Part shown: one piece after another, positions 9,074 through 18,590 of the stretch
Layout: every line of letters begins with the position of its first letter
How positions within the stretch are numbered: position 1 is the stretch's first letter
Origin: CAJMNU01 sp905214855
Lineage (GTDB): Bacteria > Bacillota > Clostridia > Lachnospirales > Lachnospiraceae
Direction: 5' to 3'
DNA: 64,000 nucleotides
NCBI GenBank assembly: GCA_937890595.1
Contig: CALADM010000025.1
Coordinates: 1-64,000 of the forward strand
Program-made: the position numbers and the translations under genes
Notes under the pieces: generated by a model
What the model was told of the DNA's origin: nothing
Database searches by the model: none
What the model saw: the letters and a program-made list of their open reading frames with translations, nothing else

Positions 9074-9640
9074 ATGAAAAAAAAACAAAAAGGTGAGTAT
9101 GGTTACCGAAATTTCCATATTAAATCACAGGCGATCAAGGTCTTTTTGTGCCTGTTATTTATCATCGTGCAGCTTTTGGCAAGGAATTTTACACAAAATC
9201 AGGCAGCAAAGAATATTTTAACTGTAATGGCGATTGTTTCCGTGCTTCCTATGGCGAATATTGCTTCTCCATTCCTAGTGTCTTTGCGCTATAAAACGCT
9301 CCCTTTGGAACTATATAAAAAAGTGTCAGAACAGAAAAATGGGCAGATCTTGTATGATCTGATCCTTACATCTTCTGAGCAGGTTATTTCGGCAGATGTT
9401 GTTGTGGTGCATCCAGTGGGAGCTTTTGTGTATTGCAGCAATCAGAAATTGGATGTGAAAAAGGCAGAGAGCTATTTGAATTCTGTTATGAAAGCGAATA
9501 AACTGGATCCGGATGTGAAGATTTTTTTATCAGAAGATAAATTTTTGAAGCGTTTAAAGTCATTAAAACCGTTGAGTGAGTATGAAGATGACGGAAGTTT
9601 GGAATATACAGTATCTCTTTTTAAATCTCTTTCTATGTGA
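9074..9640 (+). CDS. Conserved small membrane protein, unknown function
   Basis: A 188-residue protein starting with a lysine-rich segment, followed by two closely spaced transmembrane helices (about residues 20-40 and 48-70) and a soluble C-terminal domain of about 110 residues with alternating hydrophobic strands. I do not recognise a named family. The ATG at 9074 is preferred over 9059 because GAGGAAG lies at a proper distance. It is adjacent to the SDR and upstream of an RluA-type synthase, with no evident functional link. Confidence 0.65.
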   Translation: MKKKQKGEYGYRNFHIKSQAIKVFLCLLFIIVQLLARNFTQNQAAKNILTVMAIVSVLPMANIASPFLVSLRYKTLPLELYKKVSEQKNGQILYDLILTSSEQVISADVVVVHPVGAFVYCSNQKLDVKKAESYLNSVMKANKLDPDVKIFLSEDKFLKRLKSLKPLSEYEDDGSLEYTVSLFKSLSM

Positions 9641-9722
9641 TGGCAGAATGAACATACAGACTGGGACTTTTTGAAGAGAATGAAGTGAAAAGATAAGGAC
9701 AGAGAGGATGAGGTGAAGGACA

Positions 9723-10691
9723 GTGCGTGAAATTGTCATCACAGAAAAGGAAGCAGGAGGACGGTTGGACAAACTGCTTTCTAAGTATTTAAATGAAGCT
9801 CCTAAGAGTTTTATGTATAAGATGATGCGGAAAAAAAATATTACATTAAATCGTAAAAAATGTGATGGTTCTGAAAAACTGAATGTAGAGGATAAAATTC
9901 AGCTTTTTTTGGCGGAAGAGACGATTGAAAAGTTTTCTTCTGTCAAAGTCCAGAAAGTATCCAAAAAGAAATTGGACATTCTTTATGAGGATAAGAATAT
10001 TTTATTTGTGAATAAACCGGTAGGAATGTTATCGCAAAAAGCAAAAGAAACAGATGAATCTTTAGTAGAGTATTTGATCGATTATCTTCTTTCAGAGGGG
10101 AAATTGACGAAAGAACAGTTAAAGGTCTGCCGCCCGTCGGTATGCAACCGTTTGGATCGCAATACAAGTGGGCTGGTAGCAGCTGGAAAAACACTGCCTG
10201 GTCTGCAGATGTTGTCTTCTATCTTAAAGGACAGAAGTATGCATAAATATTATCAATGTATTGTAGTCGGAAAAGTTCCGACAAAACAAGAAATTTTTGG
10301 CTTTTTATGGAAAGATGAGAAAAAGAATCAGGTGACTGTCTCAGAGACAGAAAAAGAGGGAAGTGTGGCGATCCATACGGAGTATGAACCAATTGGATAT
10401 TGTGAGAATATGACACTTTTAAAGGTGACATTACATACAGGACGCACACATCAGATCAGAGCACATTTAGCTTCCATTGGACATCCGATCATAGGAGATG
10501 GAAAATATGGGGATTGTGTTGTCAATCAAAGGATGAGGGAGAAATTTGGTGTGAAGAGCCAGTTGCTGCATTCTTGGAAAATGGTTTTTCCAGATACACT
10601 TCCAGAAATGTTTGCGTATTTGCAGGGAAAAGAAATCGAAGCACCTGTGCCGCCAGTATTTGAAAAAGTGATGGGAAAGACAAAAAAGTGA
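9723..10691 (+). CDS. RluA-family 23S rRNA pseudouridine synthase
   Basis: A 322-residue protein with an N-terminal S4 domain (residues 10-60) and an RluA catalytic domain. The catalytic motif is NRLDRNTSGL, a variant of the usual HRLDxxTSG with Asn in place of His. The C-terminal HTGRTHQIRAHL signature is intact. RluA, RluC and RluD cannot be told apart here, though S4-containing short forms are usually RluC-like. A GTG start at 9723 follows an AAGGA-type ribosome binding site. Confidence 0.9.
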   Translation: MREIVITEKEAGGRLDKLLSKYLNEAPKSFMYKMMRKKNITLNRKKCDGSEKLNVEDKIQLFLAEETIEKFSSVKVQKVSKKKLDILYEDKNILFVNKPVGMLSQKAKETDESLVEYLIDYLLSEGKLTKEQLKVCRPSVCNRLDRNTSGLVAAGKTLPGLQMLSSILKDRSMHKYYQCIVVGKVPTKQEIFGFLWKDEKKNQVTVSETEKEGSVAIHTEYEPIGYCENMTLLKVTLHTGRTHQIRAHLASIGHPIIGDGKYGDCVVNQRMREKFGVKSQLLHSWKMVFPDTLPEMFAYLQGKEIEAPVPPVFEKVMGKTKK

Positions 10692-10727
10692 TTTTTATAG
10701 TAAAAAAGAGGACAGGAGACGATCTTC

Positions 10728-11264
10728 ATGGGAACATGGAATAGCCGTGGATTGAGAGGATCTGCCTTGGAGGAGTGGATCAATCATTCGAATGAGAGAT
10801 ATCGGGAAAGGAAATTGGCATTGATCCAAAAAGTTCCAACTCCAATTACTCCGATCCGCATTGATAAAACAAGCCGCCATATTACACTGGCATATTTTGA
10901 ACAAAAGAGTACTGTGGATTATATCGGGGCAGTACAGGGAGTGCCAGTATGTTTTGATGCAAAAGAATGTGCAACAGATACGTTTCCATTACAGAATATT
11001 CACCCACACCAGGTCAGGTTTATGGAGGAATTTGAAGAGCAGGATGGCATTGCTTTTATCCTCTTATCTTTTACTGCAAGAGATGAGAGATATTATGTGC
11101 CATTTGAAGACATTCTATTTTACTGGAAAAGGATGGAAGAAGGTGGGCGTAAAAGTTTTACTTATGCAGAACTGGACAAATCTTGGAAAGTGATCTCTCA
11201 TCATGATATTTTTGTGCATTATCTGCCTATGCTTCAAAGGGATTTGGAGAGAAGAGATGGATAA
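10728..11264 (+). CDS. recU: Holliday junction resolvase RecU
   Basis: A 178-residue protein matching RecU. It has an N-terminal NRG-like Arg-Gly segment with a helix, the motif STVDYIGAV, and the nuclease core FDAKE (the (D/E)xK part of the PD-(D/E)xK fold). These are followed by the conserved TFPLQNIHPHQ and the GIAFILLSF strand. RecU resolves Holliday junctions in recombination repair and chromosome segregation in Firmicutes. The length is near the family's lower end. The his promoter begins just 7 bp after its stop. Confidence 0.88.
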   Translation: MGTWNSRGLRGSALEEWINHSNERYRERKLALIQKVPTPITPIRIDKTSRHITLAYFEQKSTVDYIGAVQGVPVCFDAKECATDTFPLQNIHPHQVRFMEEFEEQDGIAFILLSFTARDERYYVPFEDILFYWKRMEEGGRKSFTYAELDKSWKVISHHDIFVHYLPMLQRDLERRDG

Positions 11265-11271
11265 GAAAAGA

Positions 11272-11300
11272 TTGACAAGAAAAGGTAAGATGCGTATAAT
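11272..11300 (+). promoter_or_regulatory. Sigma-A promoter of the histidine operon
   Basis: A perfect TTGACA (11272-11277) and a perfect TATAAT (11295-11300) are separated by exactly 17 bp. Transcription should begin near 11307, leaving a 5' leader of only about 50 nt before hisZ. The leader carries a 6-bp hairpin (CACTGC/GCAGTG, 11324-11343) just upstream of the AAAGGGAGAG ribosome binding site. The leader is too short for a T-box. Confidence 0.9.
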
Positions 11301-11358
11301 AATATAAAATTTTACTTATCTACCACTGCGATTTGATGCAGTGCGAAAGGGAGAGCGG

Positions 11359-12618
11359 ATGAAAATAAGTCAATTGTTACACACGCCGGAAGGTGTGCGG
11401 GATATGTATGGTCAGGAATGTGTCAGAAAGCGGACAGTGGAGGAGAGGATCCTTAGGGTTTTTCAAACACACGGATACCAGATGATCGAGACTCCTACAT
11501 TTGAGTTTTTTGATATTTTCAGTAAGGATCGTGGAAGTGTTGCCTCCAGAGAAATGTTTAAGCTGTTTGATCGAGAGAATAATACCTTAGTTTTAAGACC
11601 GGATATGACTCCAGCTATTGCAAGATGTGTGGCAAAATATGATATGGAAGAAACGATGCCATTACATCTTTGCTATTTGGGGCAGACATTTACCAACACG
11701 ACAAGTTATAGAGGAAGGCTGAAAGAAATGACCCAGACTGGCGCAGAATGTGTTTTGGATGCCTCTGCAGATGCAGATGCGCAGGTGATCGCTATGGTGA
11801 TAGAAGCATTGCGTGCAGCAGGTCTGACAGATTTTCAGGTTGAGATGGGGCAGGTAGAGTTTTTTAGAGGTCTGATCGAGGAAGCTGGAATGAATGAGGA
11901 GACAACAGAAACTCTAAGAGAACTTATTGAGCGCAAAAATTATTTTGGTGTGGAAGAAGTGATCGCTGGTTGGAAGATGGAACCAGCATTAAAAGAGTTG
12001 TTTTTAAAACTTCCAGAATTATTTGGATCAATTGAGATTATTGAATATGCGAGGAAGAGAACTAGGAATGCCAGAGCCCAGAAAGCATTGGATCGTTTGG
12101 AAGAAGTATATCATATTTTGGAATTGTATGGTCTCACCGAGTTTGTTTCTTTGGATCTGGGAATGTTAAATAAGTACCAATATTATACAGGGATTATTTT
12201 TAAGGCATATACCTATGGCACTGGAGACTATCTGGTGAATGGAGGGCGATATGATAAGTTATTGGTTCAGTTTGGCAAAGAGGCATCAGCGGTCGGTTTT
12301 GCTATTTTAGTAGATTCTCTTATGTCAGCGTTGGAACGCCAAAAGATTGAGGTTTGTGTGCCATCCCGTTATGCGATTGTATTGTATCATAAAGAAGAGA
12401 GAGAACATGCCCTGTCTCTTGCTGTTTCTCTGAGAAAAGAGGGGCATACTGTGATGACGGTTTGTTTTGAAGAGGGGAGAACTCTTTTGGAATACAAAGA
12501 GTATGCATCAAGGATGTCTTTTGAAAAATTATATTATTGGAAAGCGGGAATGCAGCAGGCAGAGGAGATCGACCTGAAGATACAAAATACAGGCTGGAAG
12601 AAAGAGAATATGATGTAG
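11359..12618 (+). CDS. hisZ: ATP phosphoribosyltransferase regulatory subunit HisZ
   Basis: A 419-residue class II aminoacyl-tRNA-synthetase-like protein without an anticodon-binding tRNA synthetase tail, immediately upstream of a short-form HisG. Signatures are TPEGVRDMYG, the motif 2 region around RGRLKEMTQTGAE, and GGRYDKL near the C-terminal third. HisZ partners short HisG to form the allosteric first enzyme of histidine biosynthesis. The ATG at 11359 has an AAAGGGAGAG ribosome binding site; an in-frame GTG at 11341 lies inside the leader hairpin and is rejected. First gene of the operon. Confidence 0.93.
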   Translation: MKISQLLHTPEGVRDMYGQECVRKRTVEERILRVFQTHGYQMIETPTFEFFDIFSKDRGSVASREMFKLFDRENNTLVLRPDMTPAIARCVAKYDMEETMPLHLCYLGQTFTNTTSYRGRLKEMTQTGAECVLDASADADAQVIAMVIEALRAAGLTDFQVEMGQVEFFRGLIEEAGMNEETTETLRELIERKNYFGVEEVIAGWKMEPALKELFLKLPELFGSIEIIEYARKRTRNARAQKALDRLEEVYHILELYGLTEFVSLDLGMLNKYQYYTGIIFKAYTYGTGDYLVNGGRYDKLLVQFGKEASAVGFAILVDSLMSALERQKIEVCVPSRYAIVLYHKEEREHALSLAVSLRKEGHTVMTVCFEEGRTLLEYKEYASRMSFEKLYYWKAGMQQAEEIDLKIQNTGWKKENMM

Positions 12619-12629
12619 GGAGATGGCAT

Positions 12630-13280
12630 ATGAGATATTTGACAGTTGCGATGGCGAAAGGACGCTTGGCACAAAAAACACTTGCCATGTTTGAGGAGCT
12701 GGGTGTAACCTGTGAAGAGATGAAAGATAAGACCTCCAGAAAACTGATTTTTACCAATGAAGAGTTGAAAATGCGTTTCTTTCTGGCAAAAGCAAATGAT
12801 GTTCCTACTTATGTGGAATATGGTGCTGCGGATATTGGGATCGTTGGAAGAGATACCATTTTGGAAGAAGGAAGGAAACTGTATGAAGTAGCAGATTTAA
12901 AGATTGGAAAGTGCCGCATGTGCGTCTGCGGACCAGAAAGTGCCGCAGAAAAGCTGAACCATCATGAGATGATCCGTGTGGCTACAAAATATCCAACCAT
13001 TGCAAAGGATTATTTTTATAATAAAAAACATCAGACAGTAGAGATCATCAAGTTAAATGGTTCGATCGAGCTGGCACCGATCGTTGGGCTTTCAGAGGTC
13101 ATTGTAGATATTGTGGAGACTGGTTCTACACTGCGTGAGAATGGATTGATGGTTTTGGAAGAGATCTGTCCTCTGTCTGCACGCATGGTAGTCAATCAAG
13201 TAAGCATGAAACGGGAAAATGAACGAATCGGGAAGCTGATCAGAGGCTTTCAGAGATTGGTACAGGAGGAGAAAGTATGA
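12630..13280 (+). CDS. hisG: ATP phosphoribosyltransferase, short form HisG
   Basis: A 216-residue catalytic subunit condensing ATP and PRPP in the first step of histidine synthesis. The motif GAADIGIVGRD and the PRPP-binding region DIVETGSTLRENGL are present. The C-terminal regulatory domain of long HisG is absent, consistent with dependence on the adjacent HisZ. The ATG at 12630 has a GGGAG ribosome binding site; longer reading frames run into hisZ. It overlaps hisD by 4 bp. Confidence 0.95.
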   Translation: MRYLTVAMAKGRLAQKTLAMFEELGVTCEEMKDKTSRKLIFTNEELKMRFFLAKANDVPTYVEYGAADIGIVGRDTILEEGRKLYEVADLKIGKCRMCVCGPESAAEKLNHHEMIRVATKYPTIAKDYFYNKKHQTVEIIKLNGSIELAPIVGLSEVIVDIVETGSTLRENGLMVLEEICPLSARMVVNQVSMKRENERIGKLIRGFQRLVQEEKV

Positions 13281-14590
13281 TGAGGATTATTACACTGAAT
13301 GATACAGTTAAAAAGGATATCTTGAGTACATTATTGAAACGTGATCCGAACCAGTATGGACAGTATGCAAAGACAGTACAGGAGATCGTGGATGCGGTAA
13401 AGGAAAAACAAGATGAGGCACTGTTCTCTTTTACAGAGAAATTTGACGGTGTGCGTCTGGATAAAGAAAGTGTCCGTGTGACACAGGAAGAGATTGAAAT
13501 GGCAATGAAACAAGTAGATCCGGATCTTCTTGCTGTAATGAAAAAATCCATGATAAATATTGAGGCATACCATGCAAAACAGAAGAAAAACAGTTGGTTT
13601 GATGCAAAACCGGATGGAACGATCTTAGGACAGAAAGTGATTCCTTTAGAAAGCGTAGGGGTGTATGTACCAGGAGGAAAAGCAGCATACCCATCCTCTG
13701 TATTGATGAATATTATGCCAGCCAAAGTGGCTGGAGTGGAACGTATCGTGATGGTGACACCTCCAGGAAAAGATGGAAAGGTGAATCCAGTCACACTGAC
13801 CGCAGCACATCTTGCCGGTGCAACGGAAGTCTATAAGATTGGCGGTGCTCAGGCAGTAGCCGCTTTGGCGTTTGGAACAGAATCTATTCCAAAAGTAGAT
13901 AAGATTGTAGGACCTGGAAATATTTTTGTGGCTTTGGCTAAGAAAGCAGTGTATGGGCATGTAAGCATAGACAGCATCGCAGGTCCAAGTGAGATTTTGG
14001 TCATTGCAGACGAATCTGCAAATCCACGCTATGTGGCAGCCGATCTGTTAAGTCAGGCAGAGCATGATGAGCTTGCAAGCGCAATTTTGGTTACAACCAG
14101 TCAGGAGCTTGCAGAGCGTGTATCAGAGGAAGTGGATCAATTTGTAAAGGTGCTTTCACGACGGGAAATTTTAGAGAAATCGTTGGAAAATTATGGTTAT
14201 ATTCTGGTGGCAGAGACGTTAGATGACGCAATTGAAACAGCAAATGCCATTGCTTCAGAACATCTGGAGATTGTGACCAAAAATCCATTTGAAGTCATGA
14301 CGAAAATCCGAAATGCTGGAGCGATCTTTATTGGAGAATACAGCTCAGAACCGTTGGGTGACTATTTTGCAGGTCCAAACCATGTTTTGCCGACCAATGG
14401 CACTGCAAAGTTCTTTTCTCCGTTAAATGTGGATGATTTTACGAAAAAATCCAGTATTATCTATTATTCCAAAGAGGCATTACAGAAAGTACATAAAGAT
14501 ATCATGACCTTTGCGAATGCAGAACAACTGACAGCACACGCAAATTCGATCTATGTCCGTTTTGAAGAGGAAGATAAGGATATAGAGTGA
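13277..14590 (+). CDS. hisD: Histidinol dehydrogenase HisD
   Basis: A 437-residue zinc- and NAD-dependent enzyme that oxidises histidinol to histidine. Family motifs are present in order: the VGVYVPGGKAAYPSS region, VDKIVGPGN, DSIAGPSEILVI, the zinc and catalytic residues around AEHDELA and ASEHLE, and GPNHVLPTNGTA. An AGGAGG ribosome binding site precedes the ATG at 13277. Confidence 0.96.
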   Translation: MMRIITLNDTVKKDILSTLLKRDPNQYGQYAKTVQEIVDAVKEKQDEALFSFTEKFDGVRLDKESVRVTQEEIEMAMKQVDPDLLAVMKKSMINIEAYHAKQKKNSWFDAKPDGTILGQKVIPLESVGVYVPGGKAAYPSSVLMNIMPAKVAGVERIVMVTPPGKDGKVNPVTLTAAHLAGATEVYKIGGAQAVAALAFGTESIPKVDKIVGPGNIFVALAKKAVYGHVSIDSIAGPSEILVIADESANPRYVAADLLSQAEHDELASAILVTTSQELAERVSEEVDQFVKVLSRREILEKSLENYGYILVAETLDDAIETANAIASEHLEIVTKNPFEVMTKIRNAGAIFIGEYSSEPLGDYFAGPNHVLPTNGTAKFFSPLNVDDFTKKSSIIYYSKEALQKVHKDIMTFANAEQLTAHANSIYVRFEEEDKDIE

Positions 14591-14654
14591 TCGGATGGGG
14601 AATATATCAGAGAGAAAATGATTTTGGAGAGGATATCAGAAGGGAGAGGATGCG

Positions 14655-15242
14655 ATGGGAAGGAGTGCTGCGATCACACGCAATACAAAAGAGACACAGA
14701 TTAGTTTGTATCTGGAACTGGATGGAAAGGGAAAGGCAGAGATTGATACTGGAATCGGATTTTTTGATCATATGCTGAACAGTTTTGCAAAACATGGATT
14801 TTTTGATCTTTCCTTGAAAGTGAAGGGGGATCTGGAGGTAGATACTCATCATACAGTGGAAGATGTAGGTATTGTGATGGGACAGGCGATCCGTGAGGCA
14901 CTGGGAGAAAAGGAAGGAATTGTCCGTTATGGGACAAAAATCCTTCCTATGGACGAGGCTCTGATCTTGTGTTCTTTAGATCTTTCCGGTCGCCCTTATT
15001 ATGTACAGGATGTCACTCTTTTAACAGAGCGTATTGGCACATTTGAGACTGAAATGTTTCATGAATTCTTTTATGCGTTATCTTACAGTGCCGGAATGAA
15101 TCTCCACATCCGACAGATCACAGGCAGCAATAGCCACCATATTGTAGAGGGGGCTTTTAAGGCATTTGCCAAGGCACTGGATGAAGCAGTGGGGGTTGAC
15201 CCAAGGATTGAAGGGGTGCTTTCTGCAAAGGGCGCATTGTGA
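14655..15242 (+). CDS. hisB: Imidazoleglycerol-phosphate dehydratase HisB
   Basis: A 195-residue monofunctional dehydratase without the histidinol-phosphatase domain found in enterobacterial HisB. The manganese-binding histidine/glutamate motifs are visible as FFDHML, DTHHTVED, the EFF segment and SNSHHIVEG. A GGGAGAGG ribosome binding site precedes the ATG. The 64-bp gap from hisD holds no recognisable gene. Confidence 0.95.
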   Translation: MGRSAAITRNTKETQISLYLELDGKGKAEIDTGIGFFDHMLNSFAKHGFFDLSLKVKGDLEVDTHHTVEDVGIVMGQAIREALGEKEGIVRYGTKILPMDEALILCSLDLSGRPYYVQDVTLLTERIGTFETEMFHEFFYALSYSAGMNLHIRQITGSNSHHIVEGAFKAFAKALDEAVGVDPRIEGVLSAKGAL

Positions 15243-15276
15243 TAAAAGGAAGTAAGCAAGAAAGGAAAGAAAACAT

Positions 15277-16005
15277 ATGAAGCTGTATCCTGCAATTGAT
15301 TTAAAAGAAGGTATGTGTGTCCGTCTGACAAAAGGAAAGTTTGATACGGTGAAAGTATATTCAAAAAATCCATTTGAGGTTGCCAAATACTGGGAATCGT
15401 GTGGTGCTTCTTTTTTGCATCTTGTTGATCTGGATGGGGCTTTAAAAGGTCATTCTGTAAATGAGAAGGCAATAATGGAAATTTTATCATCTGTTTCTAT
15501 TCCTGTTGAGATCGGGGGAGGCATCCGTACACGGGAAGATGTAAAACATATGCTGGATCTTGGAGTGTTTCGTGTTATTATCGGGACAAAGGCAGTAGAG
15601 CGACCTGAATTTTTGAGAGAATTGGTTCAGGAATTTGGTGCAGAACATATTGTGGCAGGGATCGATGCAAAGAATGGTATGGTTGCAACACAGGGATGGG
15701 AGATGGTCAGTGATGTGTCAGCCATGGAACTTTGTATGAAAATGAAACAGTTTGGTATTTTGCATATTATTTATACAGATATTTCCAGAGATGGTACATT
15801 GGCAGGACCTAACATTGCATATACAAAAGAACTGACAGAGAAGACAGGATTGGATATCATTGCTTCTGGAGGAGTTTCTAAAATGGAAGATCTGGAGACT
15901 TTGGAGGCAGCAGGTATTTGTGGAGCGATTCTTGGAAAAGCCTTGTATGAGGAAAAAATAGATTTAAAAGAGGCTGTGAGAAGGTTTGAAACACAATCCG
16001 TCTGA
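15277..16005 (+). CDS. hisA: ProFAR isomerase HisA
   Basis: A 242-residue TIM barrel with both half-barrel repeats. The catalytic first aspartate is in PAIDLKEG, and phosphate-binding motifs are GGGIRT and the ASGGVS segment. AGIDAKNG and DISRDGTLAGPN complete the active site. It isomerises ProFAR to PRFAR, the substrate of HisHF, which are not encoded here. The following gene starts at or within 12 bp of its stop. Confidence 0.94.
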   Translation: MKLYPAIDLKEGMCVRLTKGKFDTVKVYSKNPFEVAKYWESCGASFLHLVDLDGALKGHSVNEKAIMEILSSVSIPVEIGGGIRTREDVKHMLDLGVFRVIIGTKAVERPEFLRELVQEFGAEHIVAGIDAKNGMVATQGWEMVSDVSAMELCMKMKQFGILHIIYTDISRDGTLAGPNIAYTKELTEKTGLDIIASGGVSKMEDLETLEAAGICGAILGKALYEEKIDLKEAVRRFETQSV

Positions 16006-16016
16006 TGGAGGAAAGA

Positions 16017-17321
16017 ATGGAAGAGAAAAAGTATAAAAAATTAATTCCAAGTTTTGGATGTTTGAATGGACAGGCGATCATCCGAGATCAGAAAGAGGAA
16101 TTTTATAGCAATGATATGAAAACATTGGGGCGCTATTATAGTGATAATGGGGCAGATGAGCTTTTGATCCGAGATTTATCAAAGACAGATGAAGAACATG
16201 AGAAAACGATCGGTTCTATAAAAGAAGTGTCAAGAACTGTTGATATCCCAGTGATCGCAGGAGGCAGAGTGAAACGTCTGGAAGATGTAAAGAAATATCT
16301 GTATGCGGGAGCGAAGGCTGTTTTCTTGGATGCGGCATCCGAAGAGAACATTGATATATTAAAAGAAGCATCTGATCGATTTGGAAGAGAGAAACTGTAT
16401 GTACGGATCTCTGATCTCTCACAGTTGAAGAGAGCAGAAGAATTTGCCCAACTGGGTGCGTCTATGCTGATTATTGATCATGAGGAAGCTCTGACCACTT
16501 CACAGATGGAGGAGATCGAGAAAAATCCCCTTCCGGCAATTCTCTTCTGTGACGATGACACGATTGGGGCGATCACATCATATTTGAAATTGAAACAGGC
16601 AGCTGGTGTACTTCTCACAGTTCCGTATGAGGAGAGCGGAAACTGTATGCTGATAAAACAGGAGTTAAAAAAGAGGGGGATAGAGGTAGACACGTTTGAG
16701 AGCAGTGTAGAATGGAAACAGTTTAAGACGAATGCAGATGGTCTGATCCCAGTTATTGTACAAGATTACAGAACCTCAGAAGTATTGATGCTTGCTTATA
16801 TGAATGAGGAGGCATTTCAAACTACATTAAGAAGTGGAAAAATGACGTATTTCAGCCGCAGTCGTCAATCTCTTTGGATAAAAGGGGAGACTTCCGGACA
16901 TTTTCAATATGTGAAATCTTTACAGTTGGATTGTGACAATGATACACTTCTTGCCAAAGTATCTCAGATAGGAGCAGCTTGTCATACTGGTGCAAGATCC
17001 TGTTTTTTTCAGACTTTGGCAAAAAAAGAAATGAAAGAGAGCAATCTGCTCAAAGTTTTTGAGGATGTATATCAGGTGATTTTGGATAGGAAGGAACATC
17101 CCAAGGAGGGATCTTATACGAATTATCTGTTTGACAAAGGAATAGATAAGATCTTAAAGAAATTGGGAGAAGAGGCAACAGAAATTGTGATTGCAGCAAA
17201 AAATCCAAATCCAGAGGAAACGAAGTATGAAATTGCAGATTTTTTGTATCATGCAATGGTTTTAATGGCAGTAAAAGGACTGACATGGGAAGATATTACA
17301 GAAGAACTGGCGGACCGATAA
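16017..17321 (+). CDS. hisIE: HisIE with an N-terminal degenerate HisA/HisF-like domain
   Basis: A 434-residue, three-part protein. Residues about 1-220 resemble a HisA/HisF TIM barrel (start KLIPSFGCLNG, later VIAGGRVKRLEDV). The first catalytic Asp of HisF would align with Gly, and the second lies in a segment with no alignable Asp, so this part is probably not catalytic. Residues about 230-330 are HisI (PRA-CH), with the zinc/active-site cysteines in DCDNDTLLA and AACHTGARSCFF. Residues about 340-434 are HisE (PRA-PH), with KKLGEEATEIVIAAK and the DFLYH motif. HisI and HisE perform steps 2 and 3 of the pathway. The ATG at 16017 is preferred over 16005 because GGAGG precedes it. Confidence 0.9.
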   Translation: MEEKKYKKLIPSFGCLNGQAIIRDQKEEFYSNDMKTLGRYYSDNGADELLIRDLSKTDEEHEKTIGSIKEVSRTVDIPVIAGGRVKRLEDVKKYLYAGAKAVFLDAASEENIDILKEASDRFGREKLYVRISDLSQLKRAEEFAQLGASMLIIDHEEALTTSQMEEIEKNPLPAILFCDDDTIGAITSYLKLKQAAGVLLTVPYEESGNCMLIKQELKKRGIEVDTFESSVEWKQFKTNADGLIPVIVQDYRTSEVLMLAYMNEEAFQTTLRSGKMTYFSRSRQSLWIKGETSGHFQYVKSLQLDCDNDTLLAKVSQIGAACHTGARSCFFQTLAKKEMKESNLLKVFEDVYQVILDRKEHPKEGSYTNYLFDKGIDKILKKLGEEATEIVIAAKNPNPEETKYEIADFLYHAMVLMAVKGLTWEDITEELADR

Positions 17322-17366
17322 AAAAGAAATATAAATAGGATAGAAAATCAAAAGGAGAACTGAAAG

Positions 17367-18590
17367 ATGCAGGTTGTAGAGCGGTTTTTAAATTATGTGG
17401 CAGTAGACACAGAATCTGTTCCGGAACAGGAGCAGATCCCAAGTTCCGAAAAACAGTTTGATCTGGCAAGAAAGTTAGAACAGGAATTAAGAGAAATGGG
17501 GGCAAGTGATGTCCGTTTAGATGGACATTGTTATGTGTATGCAAAAATCCCCTCTAATGTAGAGCAGAAGACACGAGCAGTCGGTTTTATCGCACATATG
17601 GATACTTCACCAGCCATCTCAGGTGCAAATGTAAAACCGAGGATAGTAAAAGAGTATGATGGAAAAGATATCATTCTCAATTCAAATACCAATGTGGTAT
17701 TGTCTGTGAAAAATTTTCCGAATCTTTTAAAGTACAAAGGACAAGATCTGATTGTGACAGATGGAACAACTTTATTGGGTGCAGATGATAAGGCAGGAGT
17801 GGCTGAGATCATGACAATGGCAGAATATCTGCTGAGTCATCCAGAGGTAAAACATGGGGATATTTTGATCGCATTTACTCCAGATGAGGAAGTGGGAAAT
17901 GGAGCTACATTATTTGATGTAGAGGGATTTGGAGCAGATGTTGCCTATACGGTAGATGGAGGAGAGCTTGGAGAGCTTGAATATGAAAACTTTAATGGAG
18001 CATCTTTGAAGGTACATGTCAATGGACGTGGAATCCACCCAGGAAGTGCAAAGGGACAGATGAGAAATGCCCTTTTGGTAGCTATGGAATATCACAGTCT
18101 TCTTCCAGTGTTTGATAATCCTATGTACACAGAAGGTTATGAAGGATTTTATCATTTGGACGGTATGAGTGGGGATGTAGAGAATGCGGATATGGAATAT
18201 ATTATCCGTGACCATGACAGGGAAAAGTTTGAGACAAAAAAAGAACTGGCTCTGAAGGCAGCAGAATTTCTGAATGTAAAATATGGGGATGCTACAGTAG
18301 AAGCAGTTGTGACAGACAGCTATTACAATATGAAAGAGAAGATAGAACCATATATGTATTTGATTGACTATGCAAAAGAAGAGATGGAAGCATTGGGAAT
18401 CACACCAATCGTTTCTCCAATCCGTGGAGGTACAGATGGTGCCCGTCTCTCTTATCAGGGGCTTCCATGTCCAAATCTTTGTACTGGAGGTCATAATTTT
18501 CATGGAAAATATGAATATATTTGTGTACAATCCATGGAAAAGATCACGGAACTTTTAATCAACTTGGCTGTACGCTTTGCGAAAGTATGA
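17367..18590 (+). CDS. pepT: Peptidase T, tripeptide aminopeptidase
   Basis: A 407-residue M20 metallopeptidase matching PepT throughout. Zinc ligands and catalytic residues appear in HMDTSPA, GADDKAGV, DEEVGNG, the YTVDGG segment and the C-terminal HNFHGKYE. It removes N-terminal residues from tripeptides in the cytoplasm. It follows hisIE after 45 bp with its own ribosome binding site and may be co-transcribed with the histidine operon. Confidence 0.95.
   Translation: MQVVERFLNYVAVDTESVPEQEQIPSSEKQFDLARKLEQELREMGASDVRLDGHCYVYAKIPSNVEQKTRAVGFIAHMDTSPAISGANVKPRIVKEYDGKDIILNSNTNVVLSVKNFPNLLKYKGQDLIVTDGTTLLGADDKAGVAEIMTMAEYLLSHPEVKHGDILIAFTPDEEVGNGATLFDVEGFGADVAYTVDGGELGELEYENFNGASLKVHVNGRGIHPGSAKGQMRNALLVAMEYHSLLPVFDNPMYTEGYEGFYHLDGMSGDVENADMEYIIRDHDREKFETKKELALKAAEFLNVKYGDATVEAVVTDSYYNMKEKIEPYMYLIDYAKEEMEALGITPIVSPIRGGTDGARLSYQGLPCPNLCTGGHNFHGKYEYICVQSMEKITELLINLAVRFAKV

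Noticed and set aside
11265..11358. T-box or riboswitch upstream of the his operon
   Set aside because: The leader after the predicted start is about 50 nt, which is too short, and only a 6-bp hairpin is present.
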